The position numbers and the translations under genes are program-made. A DNA stretch of 64,000 bases from Flavobacterium sp. 102. GTDB taxonomy: Bacteria; Bacteroidota; Bacteroidia; Flavobacteriales; Flavobacteriaceae. Each line of letters opens with the position of its first letter. Positions within the stretch are counted from its first letter, which is position 1. Below the pieces are notes generated by a model. The model worked only from the letters and a program-made list of their open reading frames with translations, did no database searches and was not told the origin of the DNA. The DNA lies in NCBI RefSeq assembly GCF_003634615.1, contig NZ_RBKX01000001.1, positions 1,488,001 to 1,552,000 of the forward strand, written 5' to 3'. This document shows, piece by piece, positions 44,527 to 53,690 of the stretch.

Positions 44527-44579
44527 CCCGACCCTCTCGGTGTAAACGAGATGCTCTGAACCAACTGAGCTAATCGCCC
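44505..44579 (-). tRNA. tRNA-Val (UAC anticodon)
   Basis: 75 nt, no encoded CCA. Acceptor GGGCGAT/ATCGCCC, D arm GCTC...GAGC with GTTGGTT, anticodon arm TCTCG-TTTACAC-CGAGA with anticodon TAC, and T arm GGGGG-TTCGAAT-CCCTC. Discriminator A. Preceded by a good Bacteroidota promoter (44,616-44,645). Its 3' end is the element's integration site. Confidence 0.95.
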
Positions 44580-44615
44580 GTCTTGCGCTAAGTCATTTCT
44601 TCCTTATTGCGAGTG

Positions 44616-44645
44616 CAAAGATACACTACTTTTTTACTCCTGCAA
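44616..44645 (-). promoter_or_regulatory. Promoter of tRNA-Val
   Basis: On the minus strand, TTG (44,643-44,645), a 19-nt spacer, then TATCTTTG (44,616-44,623), an exact fit to the Bacteroidota -33/-7 consensus. Confidence 0.8.
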
Positions 44646-44662
44646 GGTTTTTTGAAAAAAAA

Positions 44663-45883
44663 TTACAAAATTTCTGCAACTACAAAGGTGCTTCCGCCTA
44701 CATAAATAAAGTCATCAGGTGTTGCTTTTTTTGTAGCATTCGCATAAGCATTTGAAACAGAATTATATATTTCGCCTATAAGTCCAAAATTTTCGGCTCT
44801 TGCTGCCAAAATCTCAGCTTCTAGTCCTCGTGGAATATTTGGTTTGCAGAAATAATATTTTGCCTTTTTGGGGAATAAGGGTAGAATTTCTTCTAAATTT
44901 TTATCATTCACGACACCAAGAACGATGTGCAAATTATCAAATTTTTCTTTTTTTAATTGGTTTAAAACAATTGATAAACCATGAGCATTGTGTGCTGTGT
45001 CGCAAATTATTTTAGGGTTTTCGCCCAATTGCTGCCAACGCCCTTGAAGATTGGTGTTTTTAATCACATTTAAAAAACCATTCTTGATTGCTTCTTCCGA
45101 AACGGAAAGGAGTTGTTTGTTCTGCAATACTTTCAAAGTTTGTAAAACCGTTTTTTTATTGTGAAACTGATAATCGCCTAACAAAGCCGAAGGATAATCT
45201 TCCTGAACCAAATCGGAAGCAAAGTAAATTTCGGAATGCGTTTCATTTGCTTTAGCTTCAAAAACCGGTTTGGTTTCGATTACATATTCCCCAATAACCA
45301 CAGGAATATTTGGTTTGATAATGCCGGCTTTTTCAGAAGCAATCGCTTTGAGCGTGTCTCCTAAAAACTGAGTATGGTCTAATCCTATGTTGGTAATCAC
45401 AGAAACTAACGGCGTGATGATATTAGTAGAATCCAGTCTTCCGCCCATACCCACTTCAATAATGTTAATGTCTGTTTTTGCTGCCACAAAATAGTCAAAA
45501 GCCAATCCAACACTCATTTCAAAAAAGCTCAATTCATTGGCTTCAAAAAATGACTTATTTGTGTTGATAAAGTCACAAACATACTCTTCTGATATTGGTT
45601 GCCCATTAATGGTAATTCGCTCACGGTAATCTTTTAGATGTGGTGAAGTATACAACCCAACTTTATATCCGGCTTCTTGAAGAACGGAAGCGAGCAGGTG
45701 AGATGTTGAGCCTTTGCCATTGGTTCCGGCTACGTGTATGCATTTTAAAAGCTTTTCGGGATTGCCTAAATGATTGGCTAATAAAACCGTGTTGGTGATG
45801 TCTTTTCGATAAGCCGTTGCGCCTTGGGTTTGGTACATCGGTAACTTATTAAACATCCAATCAAGTGTCTCTTTATAAGTCAT
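44663..45883 (-). CDS. folC: Folylpolyglutamate/dihydrofolate synthase
   Basis: 406 residues of the Mur-ligase superfamily. The P-loop HVAGTNGKGSTSHLL near 48 and GLYTSPHLKDYRERI near 80 are FolC signatures; MGGRLDSTN near 155 and the CDTAHNAHG block near 295 follow. It adds glutamate to folates (and in many bacteria makes dihydrofolate) in the cytoplasm. Last gene of the exbB-exbD-tonB-folC run, with a 22-nt gap to tonB. Confidence 0.93.
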   Translation of the reverse strand: MTYKETLDWMFNKLPMYQTQGATAYRKDITNTVLLANHLGNPEKLLKCIHVAGTNGKGSTSHLLASVLQEAGYKVGLYTSPHLKDYRERITINGQPISEEYVCDFINTNKSFFEANELSFFEMSVGLAFDYFVAAKTDINIIEVGMGGRLDSTNIITPLVSVITNIGLDHTQFLGDTLKAIASEKAGIIKPNIPVVIGEYVIETKPVFEAKANETHSEIYFASDLVQEDYPSALLGDYQFHNKKTVLQTLKVLQNKQLLSVSEEAIKNGFLNVIKNTNLQGRWQQLGENPKIICDTAHNAHGLSIVLNQLKKEKFDNLHIVLGVVNDKNLEEILPLFPKKAKYYFCKPNIPRGLEAEILAARAENFGLIGEIYNSVSNAYANATKKATPDDFIYVGGSTFVVAEIL

Positions 45884-45905
45884 AATAAAAAAAGAATAGC
45901 TTTCG

Positions 45906-46691
45906 CTATTCTCCTAATTTGAAATTGATAACAATAAATCCGATTTGTGTTTCCGGAGCGTTACTATCGGATTGCCATTTGAATTTTCGCGCCGCAGATA
46001 GTGCCGGATTTACTAAACAAGGACTTGTGTTGTCGGTTCCTTGAGAGCGCTCAGCTTTGATTACATTTCCTTGACGGTTTACCCAAATTTTAACCACCAC
46101 TTTTCCATACTCATTACAGTCTTGTACTTCTTTAGCGGGAGAACTTAATTTTCTTCCTTTTAAACCCCAACTGGTTCCGTTGCCGGATCCATTTCCCGTT
46201 CCGCTACCGAAAAAACTATTGGCATAACGGTCACCGTTTGGGTCGCCTTTATCTCCTGGTAAATTATCATTGCCGTGACTGGCTTCAGCACCGGTTGTTT
46301 TTGGGCCGTTAATCAAACTCTCCAAAGCACTAGTCGTAGTTTTTGATAAAGTTGGTTTGGGTTTAACGACTTCCTTAACTTCTTTTACGGGCTTTTTTGC
46401 ATCCGTTTTCTTGATAACCGGAGCATCAGAATTGTCTTGTGTCGCTACTTCATCTTCCACCGCTTCTTGTGGCGGAGTATATTCCGGCTGTGGTGAAGAT
46501 TTTACCGGTTCAAGCGGTTGTACTTCGCCTTGACCAACATCGGAAGTGCCAAAGTTGATGGCAATGCCATTTTCCGGCGGCGGATCCATATAAGTTAATC
46601 CAAAAAAGAAACACAACAGAAGCAGTATCACAAAAATTACCGTTGTGATGCCAAATGATTTTTTCTCTTCTTTGGTTTCTAAAAACTTCAT
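45906..46691 (-). CDS. tonB: TonB-family energy transducer
   Basis: 261 residues: a short cytoplasmic end, one membrane helix (ITTVIFVILLLLCFFFGLTY, about 15-34), a Pro/Glu/Lys-rich periplasmic stretch (60-120), a Gly/Asn-rich segment (135-175), and a TonB C-terminal domain (VVVKIWVNRQGNVIKAERSQ near 205). It couples the ExbBD motor to outer-membrane receptors. It sits 7 nt after exbD. Confidence 0.88.
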   Translation of the reverse strand: MKFLETKEEKKSFGITTVIFVILLLLCFFFGLTYMDPPPENGIAINFGTSDVGQGEVQPLEPVKSSPQPEYTPPQEAVEDEVATQDNSDAPVIKKTDAKKPVKEVKEVVKPKPTLSKTTTSALESLINGPKTTGAEASHGNDNLPGDKGDPNGDRYANSFFGSGTGNGSGNGTSWGLKGRKLSSPAKEVQDCNEYGKVVVKIWVNRQGNVIKAERSQGTDNTSPCLVNPALSAARKFKWQSDSNAPETQIGFIVINFKLGE

Positions 46692-46698
46692 GGTTTAG

Positions 46699-47091
46699 TT
46701 ATTTAGGTCTTACGGCCAATACAATCTTCATTTGATTTCTATTGGCAATATCCATTACATAAACGGCTTTTTCAATAGGTACGCCTTCTTCTGCGCGAAG
46801 AATAATAGGCATATCTTTATTTTTAGCAGTCAGTGACAATAATTGTGCCTCAATGGAACTTTCTTCTATAGGTGTTTTATCAATATAGAATTGTAAGTCT
46901 TTGTTAATGCTAATTGAGATGCTTTTATTACTGTCAGTTTTTCCTTTTGCTTTAGGCAAAACTAAATCCAAAGCATTAGTGGTAACCATAGTGGATGTCA
47001 ACATGAAGAAAATCAATAAAAGGAATACGATATCCGTCATTGACGACATATTGAATTCAGGACTAACTCTATTTCTACCTCTTAAATTCAT
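46699..47091 (-). CDS. exbD: ExbD/TolR biopolymer transport protein
   Basis: 130 residues with one N-terminal membrane helix carrying the key Asp (MTDIVFLLLIFFML, near 17-30) and a small periplasmic domain ending IVLAVRPK. Proton-channel partner of ExbB. One base separates it from exbB. Confidence 0.92.
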   Translation of the reverse strand: MNLRGRNRVSPEFNMSSMTDIVFLLLIFFMLTSTMVTTNALDLVLPKAKGKTDSNKSISISINKDLQFYIDKTPIEESSIEAQLLSLTAKNKDMPIILRAEEGVPIEKAVYVMDIANRNQMKIVLAVRPK

Positions 47092-47092
47092 C

Positions 47093-47797
47093 TTATTTCT
47101 TTTCGTTTAGTAAGTCAAAAAACTCAACGCCGTTCAGCTCCATTAAGTGAACTACTTTGTCTGTTTTTACCACTAAGTGGTTGTACCCGATGTAGGCAAT
47201 TAAACCAACGATTAGTCCAACAACAGTAGTCGTCATGGCAGTATAAATTCCTTCTGCCAAAGCACCCACTTCAATTTGTCCTCCACCACTGGCCATTTTA
47301 TGAAAAGCCATAATCATTCCGACTACCGTTCCTAAGAATCCGGTCATTGGACCTGCTCCTGCTATAGTCGCAAGCATACTGGTGTTTTTTTCCAAACGGT
47401 AAATTTCTAATTTTCCGGCGTTTTCAATAGCGGTATTAATATCCTCTAATCGATTGCCAATTCTGGAAATCCCTTTTTGTATTAATCTGGATACAGGAGA
47501 ATTGGTGGAAGCACATAACATTTTGGCCGAATCGATTCTGCCGTTAGAGATGTGATCTTTAATTTGCATCATAAAATTGTTGTCTATTTTAGAAGCTGCA
47601 TTAATGGCCATTAGCCTTTCAAAATACAAATAAAGCGCAAAGAAAAGCATGACAAATAAGGCGATCATGATGATTTGCCCGGCTAAGCCGCCACTGGTTA
47701 AAAGTTCCCAAATAGAAATGGTTTTCTCAACGGGTGCTACTTCTGCTAAAGCATCTTTGGCTACTGAAAGTGAGTCGGCTTGAAGAAATAAACTCAT
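47093..47797 (-). CDS. exbB: MotA/TolQ/ExbB proton channel protein
   Basis: 234 residues, three membrane helices (about 35-58, 140-165 and 185-205), with the conserved GPMTGFLGTVVGMIMAFHKM segment and TAMTTTVVGLIVGLIAY. It powers TonB-dependent uptake. First gene of the exbB-exbD-tonB-folC operon. Confidence 0.93.
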   Translation of the reverse strand: MSLFLQADSLSVAKDALAEVAPVEKTISIWELLTSGGLAGQIIMIALFVMLFFALYLYFERLMAINAASKIDNNFMMQIKDHISNGRIDSAKMLCASTNSPVSRLIQKGISRIGNRLEDINTAIENAGKLEIYRLEKNTSMLATIAGAGPMTGFLGTVVGMIMAFHKMASGGGQIEVGALAEGIYTAMTTTVVGLIVGLIAYIGYNHLVVKTDKVVHLMELNGVEFFDLLNEKK

Positions 47798-47920
47798 ATG
47801 ATTAATAGGTTTTAAATAGTTATTGGATTGATGTAAATATATTTATAATCTTTTGAAGTAAAAGAATATTTTAATTTTACTTTAACTTCTTAGGTATATA
47901 ACGCAAAAAACATCAAAATA

Positions 47921-49147
47921 TTATACCAATTGTTTCAGTGCAATTTCAAAAGCTGTCGCACTGATATTCTTCTTGTCGGAATTCAAAGCGTAGGCTTTAT
48001 CCAAGGCTTTTTTAATCGTTTCTGAAATGTCGTAGAAGATGGCTTCGTCAGTCATTTGTACTTTTTTCTCCATGAAATAGGCAAAAACTCTCGCCATACC
48101 ACAATTCGAAATAAAATCAGGAATCAAACTTACTTTGCTGTCTGTCTCTTCCATAATCGAGCCAAAAAATATTTCCTTATCGGCAAACGGAACATTCGCA
48201 CCACAAGAAATCACATCCAATCCGTTAGCAATTAAGTTATCGATTTGGTCTTTGGTTACCAATCTTGAAGCCGCACATGGTGCAAAAATATCAGCACCTA
48301 ATGTCCAAATTTTTTCATTGATTTCGGCAAACGGAATCATATTTTGGGCTACCAATTTATTACCATCTTTATTCAAGAACAACATTTTGATTTCTTCAAA
48401 AGAGAAACCTTCTTCGTTAATCACACCACCATCTCTGTCGATGATTCCGACAACTTTGGCGCCCATTTCGGCCAAATAAAAAGCAGCAGCCGAACCTACA
48501 TTTCCAAAACCTTGCACAATCGCTTTTTTACCTTGTACATCGCCACCGTAAATGTTATAGTAATGACGAACCGCTTCGGCAACACCAAAACCGGTAATCA
48601 TATCGGCTACAGTATATTTTCGCAGTACATCCGGAGAGAATTTCGGGTTTTCGATTACCTTAATTACACCGTGACGCAATTGTCCGATTCTGTTGATTTT
48701 ATCAGCTTCTGTTGGTTTGAAATGGCCGTTGAAAACACCTTCTTGCGGATGCCAAACACCGCATTCTTCCGTAAACGGAATTACTTCGTGGATTTCGTCA
48801 ACATTCAAATCGCCACCGGTTCCGTAATAACTTTTTAGCAAAGGAGAAACCGCTTTGTACCAACGTTGCAACACGCCTTTTTTACGCGGGTCATTTGGGT
48901 CAAAGTTGATTCCCGATTTCGCACCACCAATCGCCGGACCGGAAACAGAGAATTTTACTTCCATAGTCTTCGCCAAAGACAATACTTCATTCATGTCTAA
49001 TCCTTTTCTCATTCGGGTTCCGCCACCGGCTGCACCACCGCGAAGTGAATTAATTACAGTCCATCCTTCGGCTTCTGTCTCAGCGTCTTTCCAGTTGAAT
49101 ACTATTTCGGGTTCTTTGTTTTCGAATTTTTTTAATAATTCCTTCAT
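47921..49147 (-). CDS. Glu/Leu/Phe/Val dehydrogenase
   Basis: 408 residues. The dimerisation/catalytic half has SVSGPAIGGAKSGINFDP (catalytic Lys region near 75) and GTGGDLNVDE near 110. The NAD(P) half has the Rossmann loop IVQGFGNVGSAAAFYLAEMG near 210. It oxidatively deaminates an amino acid (glutamate or branched-chain) to the 2-oxo acid; the substrate cannot be settled by eye. Preceded by a TATATTTG -7 box at 49,172-49,179 (minus strand). Confidence 0.9.
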   Translation of the reverse strand: MKELLKKFENKEPEIVFNWKDAETEAEGWTVINSLRGGAAGGGTRMRKGLDMNEVLSLAKTMEVKFSVSGPAIGGAKSGINFDPNDPRKKGVLQRWYKAVSPLLKSYYGTGGDLNVDEIHEVIPFTEECGVWHPQEGVFNGHFKPTEADKINRIGQLRHGVIKVIENPKFSPDVLRKYTVADMITGFGVAEAVRHYYNIYGGDVQGKKAIVQGFGNVGSAAAFYLAEMGAKVVGIIDRDGGVINEEGFSFEEIKMLFLNKDGNKLVAQNMIPFAEINEKIWTLGADIFAPCAASRLVTKDQIDNLIANGLDVISCGANVPFADKEIFFGSIMEETDSKVSLIPDFISNCGMARVFAYFMEKKVQMTDEAIFYDISETIKKALDKAYALNSDKKNISATAFEIALKQLV

Positions 49148-49171
49148 TGTGTTGTTAGTTTATTTGTGGTG

Positions 49172-49179
49172 CAAATATA
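49172..49179 (-). promoter_or_regulatory. -7 promoter element of the amino-acid dehydrogenase gene
   Basis: TATATTTG on the minus strand, 25 nt before the start codon; an exact TAnnTTTG match, but no clear -33 box at the expected distance. Confidence 0.5.
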
Positions 49180-49269
49180 AAAAATAGGTTCGTGTAAAGA
49201 GATGTTTTTGTCATAATTTGAGAGTTACGCGTCTAAATTGAAATTTTGAGATTGTGAGCTTTTACACAA

Positions 49270-49309
49270 AAAAAAGGAATTTTCATCTTGAATGAAAATT
49301 CCTTTTTTA
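49270..49309 (-). terminator. Terminator after the T9SS-sorted protein gene
   Basis: AAGGAATTTTCAT / ATGAAAATTCCTT hairpin flanked by A- and T-runs, 30 nt beyond the stop of the gene at 49,339. Confidence 0.8.
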
Positions 49310-49338
49310 TGGATTTTTAAAATGAGAGCTATAACTGT

Positions 49339-50472
49339 TTATTTGACAAATTTAAAAGCTTTATTGTGGCTGTCTATTTTTAGTATGTAAATACCGCTGC
49401 GTAATACATTAATATCAATACTGTTTTCGACTTCCGAAAGTTTAGCAGAAATTATTTTCTGACCAGATATATTATAAATTGTTGCGTTTTGGCTACTTTC
49501 TAATCCGCTTACAGTAAGGGTTGTTTTGGAATTATAAATAGAAATAGTATTTAAGTTGTCAAAATCAGTTGTAGATAAATCAGCATCTTGTATTACAACC
49601 ACTTTTCCTTGGTTGAGCAAAGTCATGTAGAGTTTATCTCCAATCAAAACAACATCTCTAAAATTAGCGTTAAATGGGGTTCCGTTAATATCTTGGTAAG
49701 TAGTATTTTTGGCTACATAGGTTAATGCATTTGCAGTATTAAGGTTTTTTGTTCCTACAAGATTTCCCTCAGTAACGAATATACTTGAGCCATTTACGAA
49801 AATTCCTTTATTAAAATTTAGCCCGCTAAAGTATTCAGATACCACAATCGGAGCAACTGTAGTATCAAATCCAAAAACCTTGCCCTCGCCACCTACAGAT
49901 ATAAGCAAGTTATTATTATAAAAAGTCATATCTCTAGCCTCATAATTTGAACTAAGATTACTCACTAAAACTGTGGCTGTAGGGTTAACGACAGCTGTAT
50001 TTATTCTATGAATTTGAACCGTAAAGTTATCCTCACCGTCCGGATCAGTTTCGCTTGAAAAATAAATAAAAGATCCATTAGCTGTCAAAGAAGATACATA
50101 CTGCATCGTGGTGTAAATTACATTTGCCGGAGCTGTCAGATTAGTTAAATCCAATGATATAATCCTGCAACCCAAAAAAGTATCTGTAGATTCAGAATAA
50201 TTTTCTTCCGAGATATACATATTAGTACCGCTGATGGTCAGATTGGTCATGTAAAAATCTGTAGGTGCGGTGTATATAACCGTTGGATTAGGATCAGGAA
50301 CTGTCGTATTTATTTTGTATATATTTCCGATTCCCTGTACATACAATGTCGTTCCTTGGGAAACCATTGCTGATGGTTCGGCTAAATTAGATACATAATC
50401 AATCGCTTCCTGTTGTGCATAGGCGTTGAAAAATCCGATACTTAAAAATGCTAATAGTAGTTTTGCTGTCAT
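49339..50472 (-). CDS. Secreted beta-propeller-like protein with T9SS type A sorting domain
   Basis: 377 residues from the internal ATG 50,472, which begins a clean signal peptide (MTAKLLLAFLSIGFFNAYAQ|Q). The body has repeated strand blocks such as YVQGIGNIYKINT and ITFDN-like turns, fitting a beta-propeller. The C-terminal 70 residues (ATIYNISGQKIISAKL, ending GIYILKIDSHNKAFKFVK) are a classic T9SS sorting domain. Exported across the outer membrane; ligand unknown. Confidence 0.85.
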   Translation of the reverse strand: MTAKLLLAFLSIGFFNAYAQQEAIDYVSNLAEPSAMVSQGTTLYVQGIGNIYKINTTVPDPNPTVIYTAPTDFYMTNLTISGTNMYISEENYSESTDTFLGCRIISLDLTNLTAPANVIYTTMQYVSSLTANGSFIYFSSETDPDGEDNFTVQIHRINTAVVNPTATVLVSNLSSNYEARDMTFYNNNLLISVGGEGKVFGFDTTVAPIVVSEYFSGLNFNKGIFVNGSSIFVTEGNLVGTKNLNTANALTYVAKNTTYQDINGTPFNANFRDVVLIGDKLYMTLLNQGKVVVIQDADLSTTDFDNLNTISIYNSKTTLTVSGLESSQNATIYNISGQKIISAKLSEVENSIDINVLRSGIYILKIDSHNKAFKFVK

Positions 50473-50617
50473 ACGTTTTTTTTTACAAATATAATCATAA
50501 GACATGAGGAAGGCAACCCCTGAGAGTGATATTTATTTTTTAAAATTCTATTGTAACTATAAAAAAAGCAATAAATCTGCTTATTTTAAAGATTTGCAGA
50601 ACGATAAATGCTTTTTA

Positions 50618-51682
50618 TCAAGTGAAAATAGAGCCCGATGAATGATCCTTCTTCGCACCGGTAACACTACTCAATACATTAATCTCCTTGCGCAATTTCA
50701 ACACGCCAAGTAATCCAAAAATCAATGCTTCTTTATACTCTAAAGTTTTAGCATCTGGAACGATGAGTGACAATTCAGGCAAATAATCTTGCATGCTTTC
50801 TAACAGAAAAGTATTGTAAGCACCACCGCCGGTAACGAGCATTTTGCCTTTTCTTTCCGGTAAAGCGAAAGCAGTTTGTTTGGCAATGTGTTTGATAAAA
50901 GTGTGCATTTTGTCTTCAAGACTAATGTCGTAACTTTCCATTAATGGCAATACAATCGATTTGACAAATTCAAAACCTAAAGATTTTGGATATGGTTTTT
51001 GGTAATAAGACAAGTTGTCTAATTCTTCCAATAATGTCATATCAGTTTCTCCCGAACGAGCGATATTGCCTTTGTCGTCATAAGCTAAACCTAATTTATT
51101 AGCGTAAAAATTCAAAACTGTATTCACCGGCGAAATGTCAAAAGCGATTCGTTTTCCGTCTTGTTCAAAAGACACATTCGAAAAACCTCCTAAATTCAAA
51201 CAATAATCATATTCAGAAAATAGAATTCGGTCACCAATAGGCACTAGTGGAGCGCCTTGTCCACCCAATTTAACATCTTGTACCCGGAAATCACAAACGA
51301 TCGTTTCGCCTACGATTTTCGCCATTTCTTTTAGATTTCCAATCTGTAAAGTGTAGCCGTTTTGTGGTTGGTGCAGAACGGTGTGTCCATGACTGCAAAC
51401 CGCATCGAGATGGGTGATTTTGTGTTTGTTGATAAAATCCTTAATGATATTCCCCAAAAGAATCGTGTAGTCTTGATTCAATTGCTTTAATTCAGCTTTC
51501 GAAAAATCAACAGCCGTTCTCAATTTGTTTAACCAATCGTCGTTATACGAAACGGTCTCACTTTCAAGGATTTTATACTGCCATTTGTCTTTTAATACAG
51601 TGAAATTAATGTGTGCCAAATCAACGCCATCCAATGATGTGCCCGACATGACGCCGATAACGGTATAACTTTCTTTCAACAT
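50618..51682 (-). CDS. anmK: Anhydro-N-acetylmuramic acid kinase
   Basis: 354 residues. The start YTVIGVMSGTSLDGVDLAHI is the family signature; AVCSHGHTVLHQP near 95, LNLGGFSNVSFEQ near 160 and MLVTGGGAYNTFL near 285 follow. It recycles anhydro-MurNAc from cell-wall turnover. Divergent from acyl-CoA dehydrogenase. Confidence 0.93.
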   Translation of the reverse strand: MLKESYTVIGVMSGTSLDGVDLAHINFTVLKDKWQYKILESETVSYNDDWLNKLRTAVDFSKAELKQLNQDYTILLGNIIKDFINKHKITHLDAVCSHGHTVLHQPQNGYTLQIGNLKEMAKIVGETIVCDFRVQDVKLGGQGAPLVPIGDRILFSEYDYCLNLGGFSNVSFEQDGKRIAFDISPVNTVLNFYANKLGLAYDDKGNIARSGETDMTLLEELDNLSYYQKPYPKSLGFEFVKSIVLPLMESYDISLEDKMHTFIKHIAKQTAFALPERKGKMLVTGGGAYNTFLLESMQDYLPELSLIVPDAKTLEYKEALIFGLLGVLKLRKEINVLSSVTGAKKDHSSGSIFT

Positions 51683-51702
51683 TGGCTAAATTTACGAAAA
51701 CG

Positions 51703-51734
51703 TTTGAAATTTTAACTTTTAAATCCTATTTTTG
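51703..51734 (+). promoter_or_regulatory. Promoter of the acyl-CoA dehydrogenase gene
   Basis: TTTG (51,703-51,706), 20-nt spacer, TATTTTTG (51,727-51,734); matches the Bacteroidota consensus, with the start codon 43 nt downstream. Confidence 0.75.
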
Positions 51735-51777
51735 CACACCAAAATTAAAGAAACAACAAACATAATCGTTACAATTT

Positions 51778-52917
51778 ATGGATTTTAATTTAACCGAAGA
51801 GCAGTTAATGATTCAACAAGCCGCAAGAGATTTTGCTCAGGCGGAATTATTACCCGGCGTAATAGAAAGAGACGAACACTCTAAGTTTCCAACCGAGCAA
51901 GTCAAAATGATGGCGGATTTAGGATTCTTAGGAATGATGGTAGATCCAAAATATGGCGGCGCCGGATTAGACAGTGTTTCTTATGTTTTGGCGATGACCG
52001 AAATTGCCAAAGTGGATGCCTCGGCAGCAGTAATCATGTCGGTCAACAATTCACTGGTGTGTGCCGGAATGGAAAAATACTGTTCGGAAGAACAAAAAAT
52101 GAAATATTTAGTGCCTTTGGCCAAAGGGGAAGTAATCGGAGCATTCTGTTTGTCAGAGCCGGAAGCCGGAAGTGATGCAAGTTCGCAAAAGACAACCGCC
52201 AAAGATATGGGCGATTATTACTTATTAAACGGTACAAAAAACTGGATCACTAATGGTGGAACTGCTTCAACTTATTTAGTAATTGCACAAACCGATGTCG
52301 AAAAAGGACACAAAGGAATCAATGCTTTTATCGTTGAAAAGGGTTGGGCAGGTTTCGAAGTCGGACCAAAAGAAAAGAAAATGGGAATCCGCGGAAGCGA
52401 TACACATTCGTTAATGTTTACAGATGTAAAGGTTCCAAAAGAAAACAGAATCGGAGCAGACGGTTTCGGTTTCAACTTCGCTATGAATGTATTAAACGGC
52501 GGAAGAATCGGGATTGCTTCTCAAGCTTTGGGAATCGCAACCGGTGCTTACGAATTAGCGTTGAAATATTCACACGAGCGCAAAGCTTTTGGTAAAGAAA
52601 TCTTCAAACACCAAGCGATTGCATTCAAATTGGCGGATATGTATGTAAAAATCACGGCAGCCAAATTATTAATCATGAAAGCGGCTTGCGAAAAAGATGA
52701 AGGAAAAGACATTGCACATTCAGGCGCCATGGCAAAATTATACGCTTCTGAAATTGCTTTAGAAGTAGCCAATGAAGCGGTTCAAATTCACGGAGGAAAC
52801 GGTTATGTAGCCGAATACCATGTTGAAAGAATGATGAGAGATTCTAAAATCACTCAGATTTATGAAGGAACTTCTGAGATTCAAAGAATTGTAATTTCGA
52901 GAGGTTTGGTTTCTTAA
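51778..52917 (+). CDS. Short-chain acyl-CoA dehydrogenase
   Basis: 379 residues. Family motifs: CLSEPEAGSDASSQKTTA near 125, WITNGGTAST near 158, the LNGGRIGIASQALGIA helix near 240, and the catalytic-Glu segment IYEGTSEIQRIVISR near the end. It oxidises acyl-CoA to enoyl-CoA, passing electrons to ETF; most like butyryl-CoA dehydrogenase. Confidence 0.92.
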   Translation: MDFNLTEEQLMIQQAARDFAQAELLPGVIERDEHSKFPTEQVKMMADLGFLGMMVDPKYGGAGLDSVSYVLAMTEIAKVDASAAVIMSVNNSLVCAGMEKYCSEEQKMKYLVPLAKGEVIGAFCLSEPEAGSDASSQKTTAKDMGDYYLLNGTKNWITNGGTASTYLVIAQTDVEKGHKGINAFIVEKGWAGFEVGPKEKKMGIRGSDTHSLMFTDVKVPKENRIGADGFGFNFAMNVLNGGRIGIASQALGIATGAYELALKYSHERKAFGKEIFKHQAIAFKLADMYVKITAAKLLIMKAACEKDEGKDIAHSGAMAKLYASEIALEVANEAVQIHGGNGYVAEYHVERMMRDSKITQIYEGTSEIQRIVISRGLVS

Positions 52918-52936
52918 TCAAACAGCTAACAAATAG

Positions 52937-52973
52937 AAAAACCCTTTCAGTGTAAATATTGGAAGGGTTTTTT
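52937..52973 (+). terminator. Terminator after acyl-CoA dehydrogenase
   Basis: AAAAACCCTT and AAGGGTTTTT arms around an 18-nt loop with a T-tail. Confidence 0.75.
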
Positions 52974-53000
52974 ATTAGAATAAATTTATACATTTACGCT

Positions 53001-53681
53001 ATGTATGAAGAGTTAAAATATTGGTATCTCCGCGATCATAAATTGTTTTGGACACTAAGCATGTCACAAATCAAGCAGTTGTGCATTATAACCGGTTTTA
53101 AAAAAGCCAAAAAAGGCGATATCATTTACTTTTCTTCTTCGGATTTGCCTAGGGTTTTTTTGCTTAAAAAAGGCAATATCAAAATTGTCTCTGTCGATGA
53201 AGACGGTAACGAAACTATTAAAGATATTATCGAGAAAGGCGATTTATTTGGCGAACTCGAACTCGATAGCGACAGAAACTCCAACGAATATGCTAAAGCC
53301 TTAACGGACGATATCATCATTTGTAGTTTTCTACTATCTGATTTTGAAGATTTGTTGTTGCGCAATCCAAGTTTGGCACTGTCTTACACCAAGTTTGTCG
53401 GACTAAAATTAAAACGCATCAAAAACAACTACGCCAATTTGGTTTCCAAAGACGCCAAAACCAGATTACTCACTTTTATCAAAGATTGGGCAGAGCGCGA
53501 TGGTAAAAAAGACGGCAATAGAATCACGATTCAAAATTACCTTACGCAAAATGACATCGCTCAAATCATCTGTACTTCACGCCAAACCGCTACCGTTTTA
53601 TTAAATGAATTAGAAGAAAATGGCTTGATGCATTACGGCAGAAAAGAAATTATTATAGAAGACATTTCGAAGTTAACTTAA
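53001..53681 (+). CDS. Crp/Fnr-family transcriptional regulator
   Basis: 227 residues from ATG 53,001 (MYEELKYWYLRDHKLFWTLS); an upstream TTG start would read through the previous terminator. The cyclic-nucleotide-binding-like domain (IIYFSSSDLPRVFLLKKGNI, then GDLFGELEL) lacks the full cAMP phosphate cassette. The C-terminal winged HTH has LTQNDIAQIICTSRQTATVL. Ligand unknown. Confidence 0.88.
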   Translation: MYEELKYWYLRDHKLFWTLSMSQIKQLCIITGFKKAKKGDIIYFSSSDLPRVFLLKKGNIKIVSVDEDGNETIKDIIEKGDLFGELELDSDRNSNEYAKALTDDIIICSFLLSDFEDLLLRNPSLALSYTKFVGLKLKRIKNNYANLVSKDAKTRLLTFIKDWAERDGKKDGNRITIQNYLTQNDIAQIICTSRQTATVLLNELEENGLMHYGRKEIIIEDISKLT

Positions 53682-53690
53682 ATAAAACGC

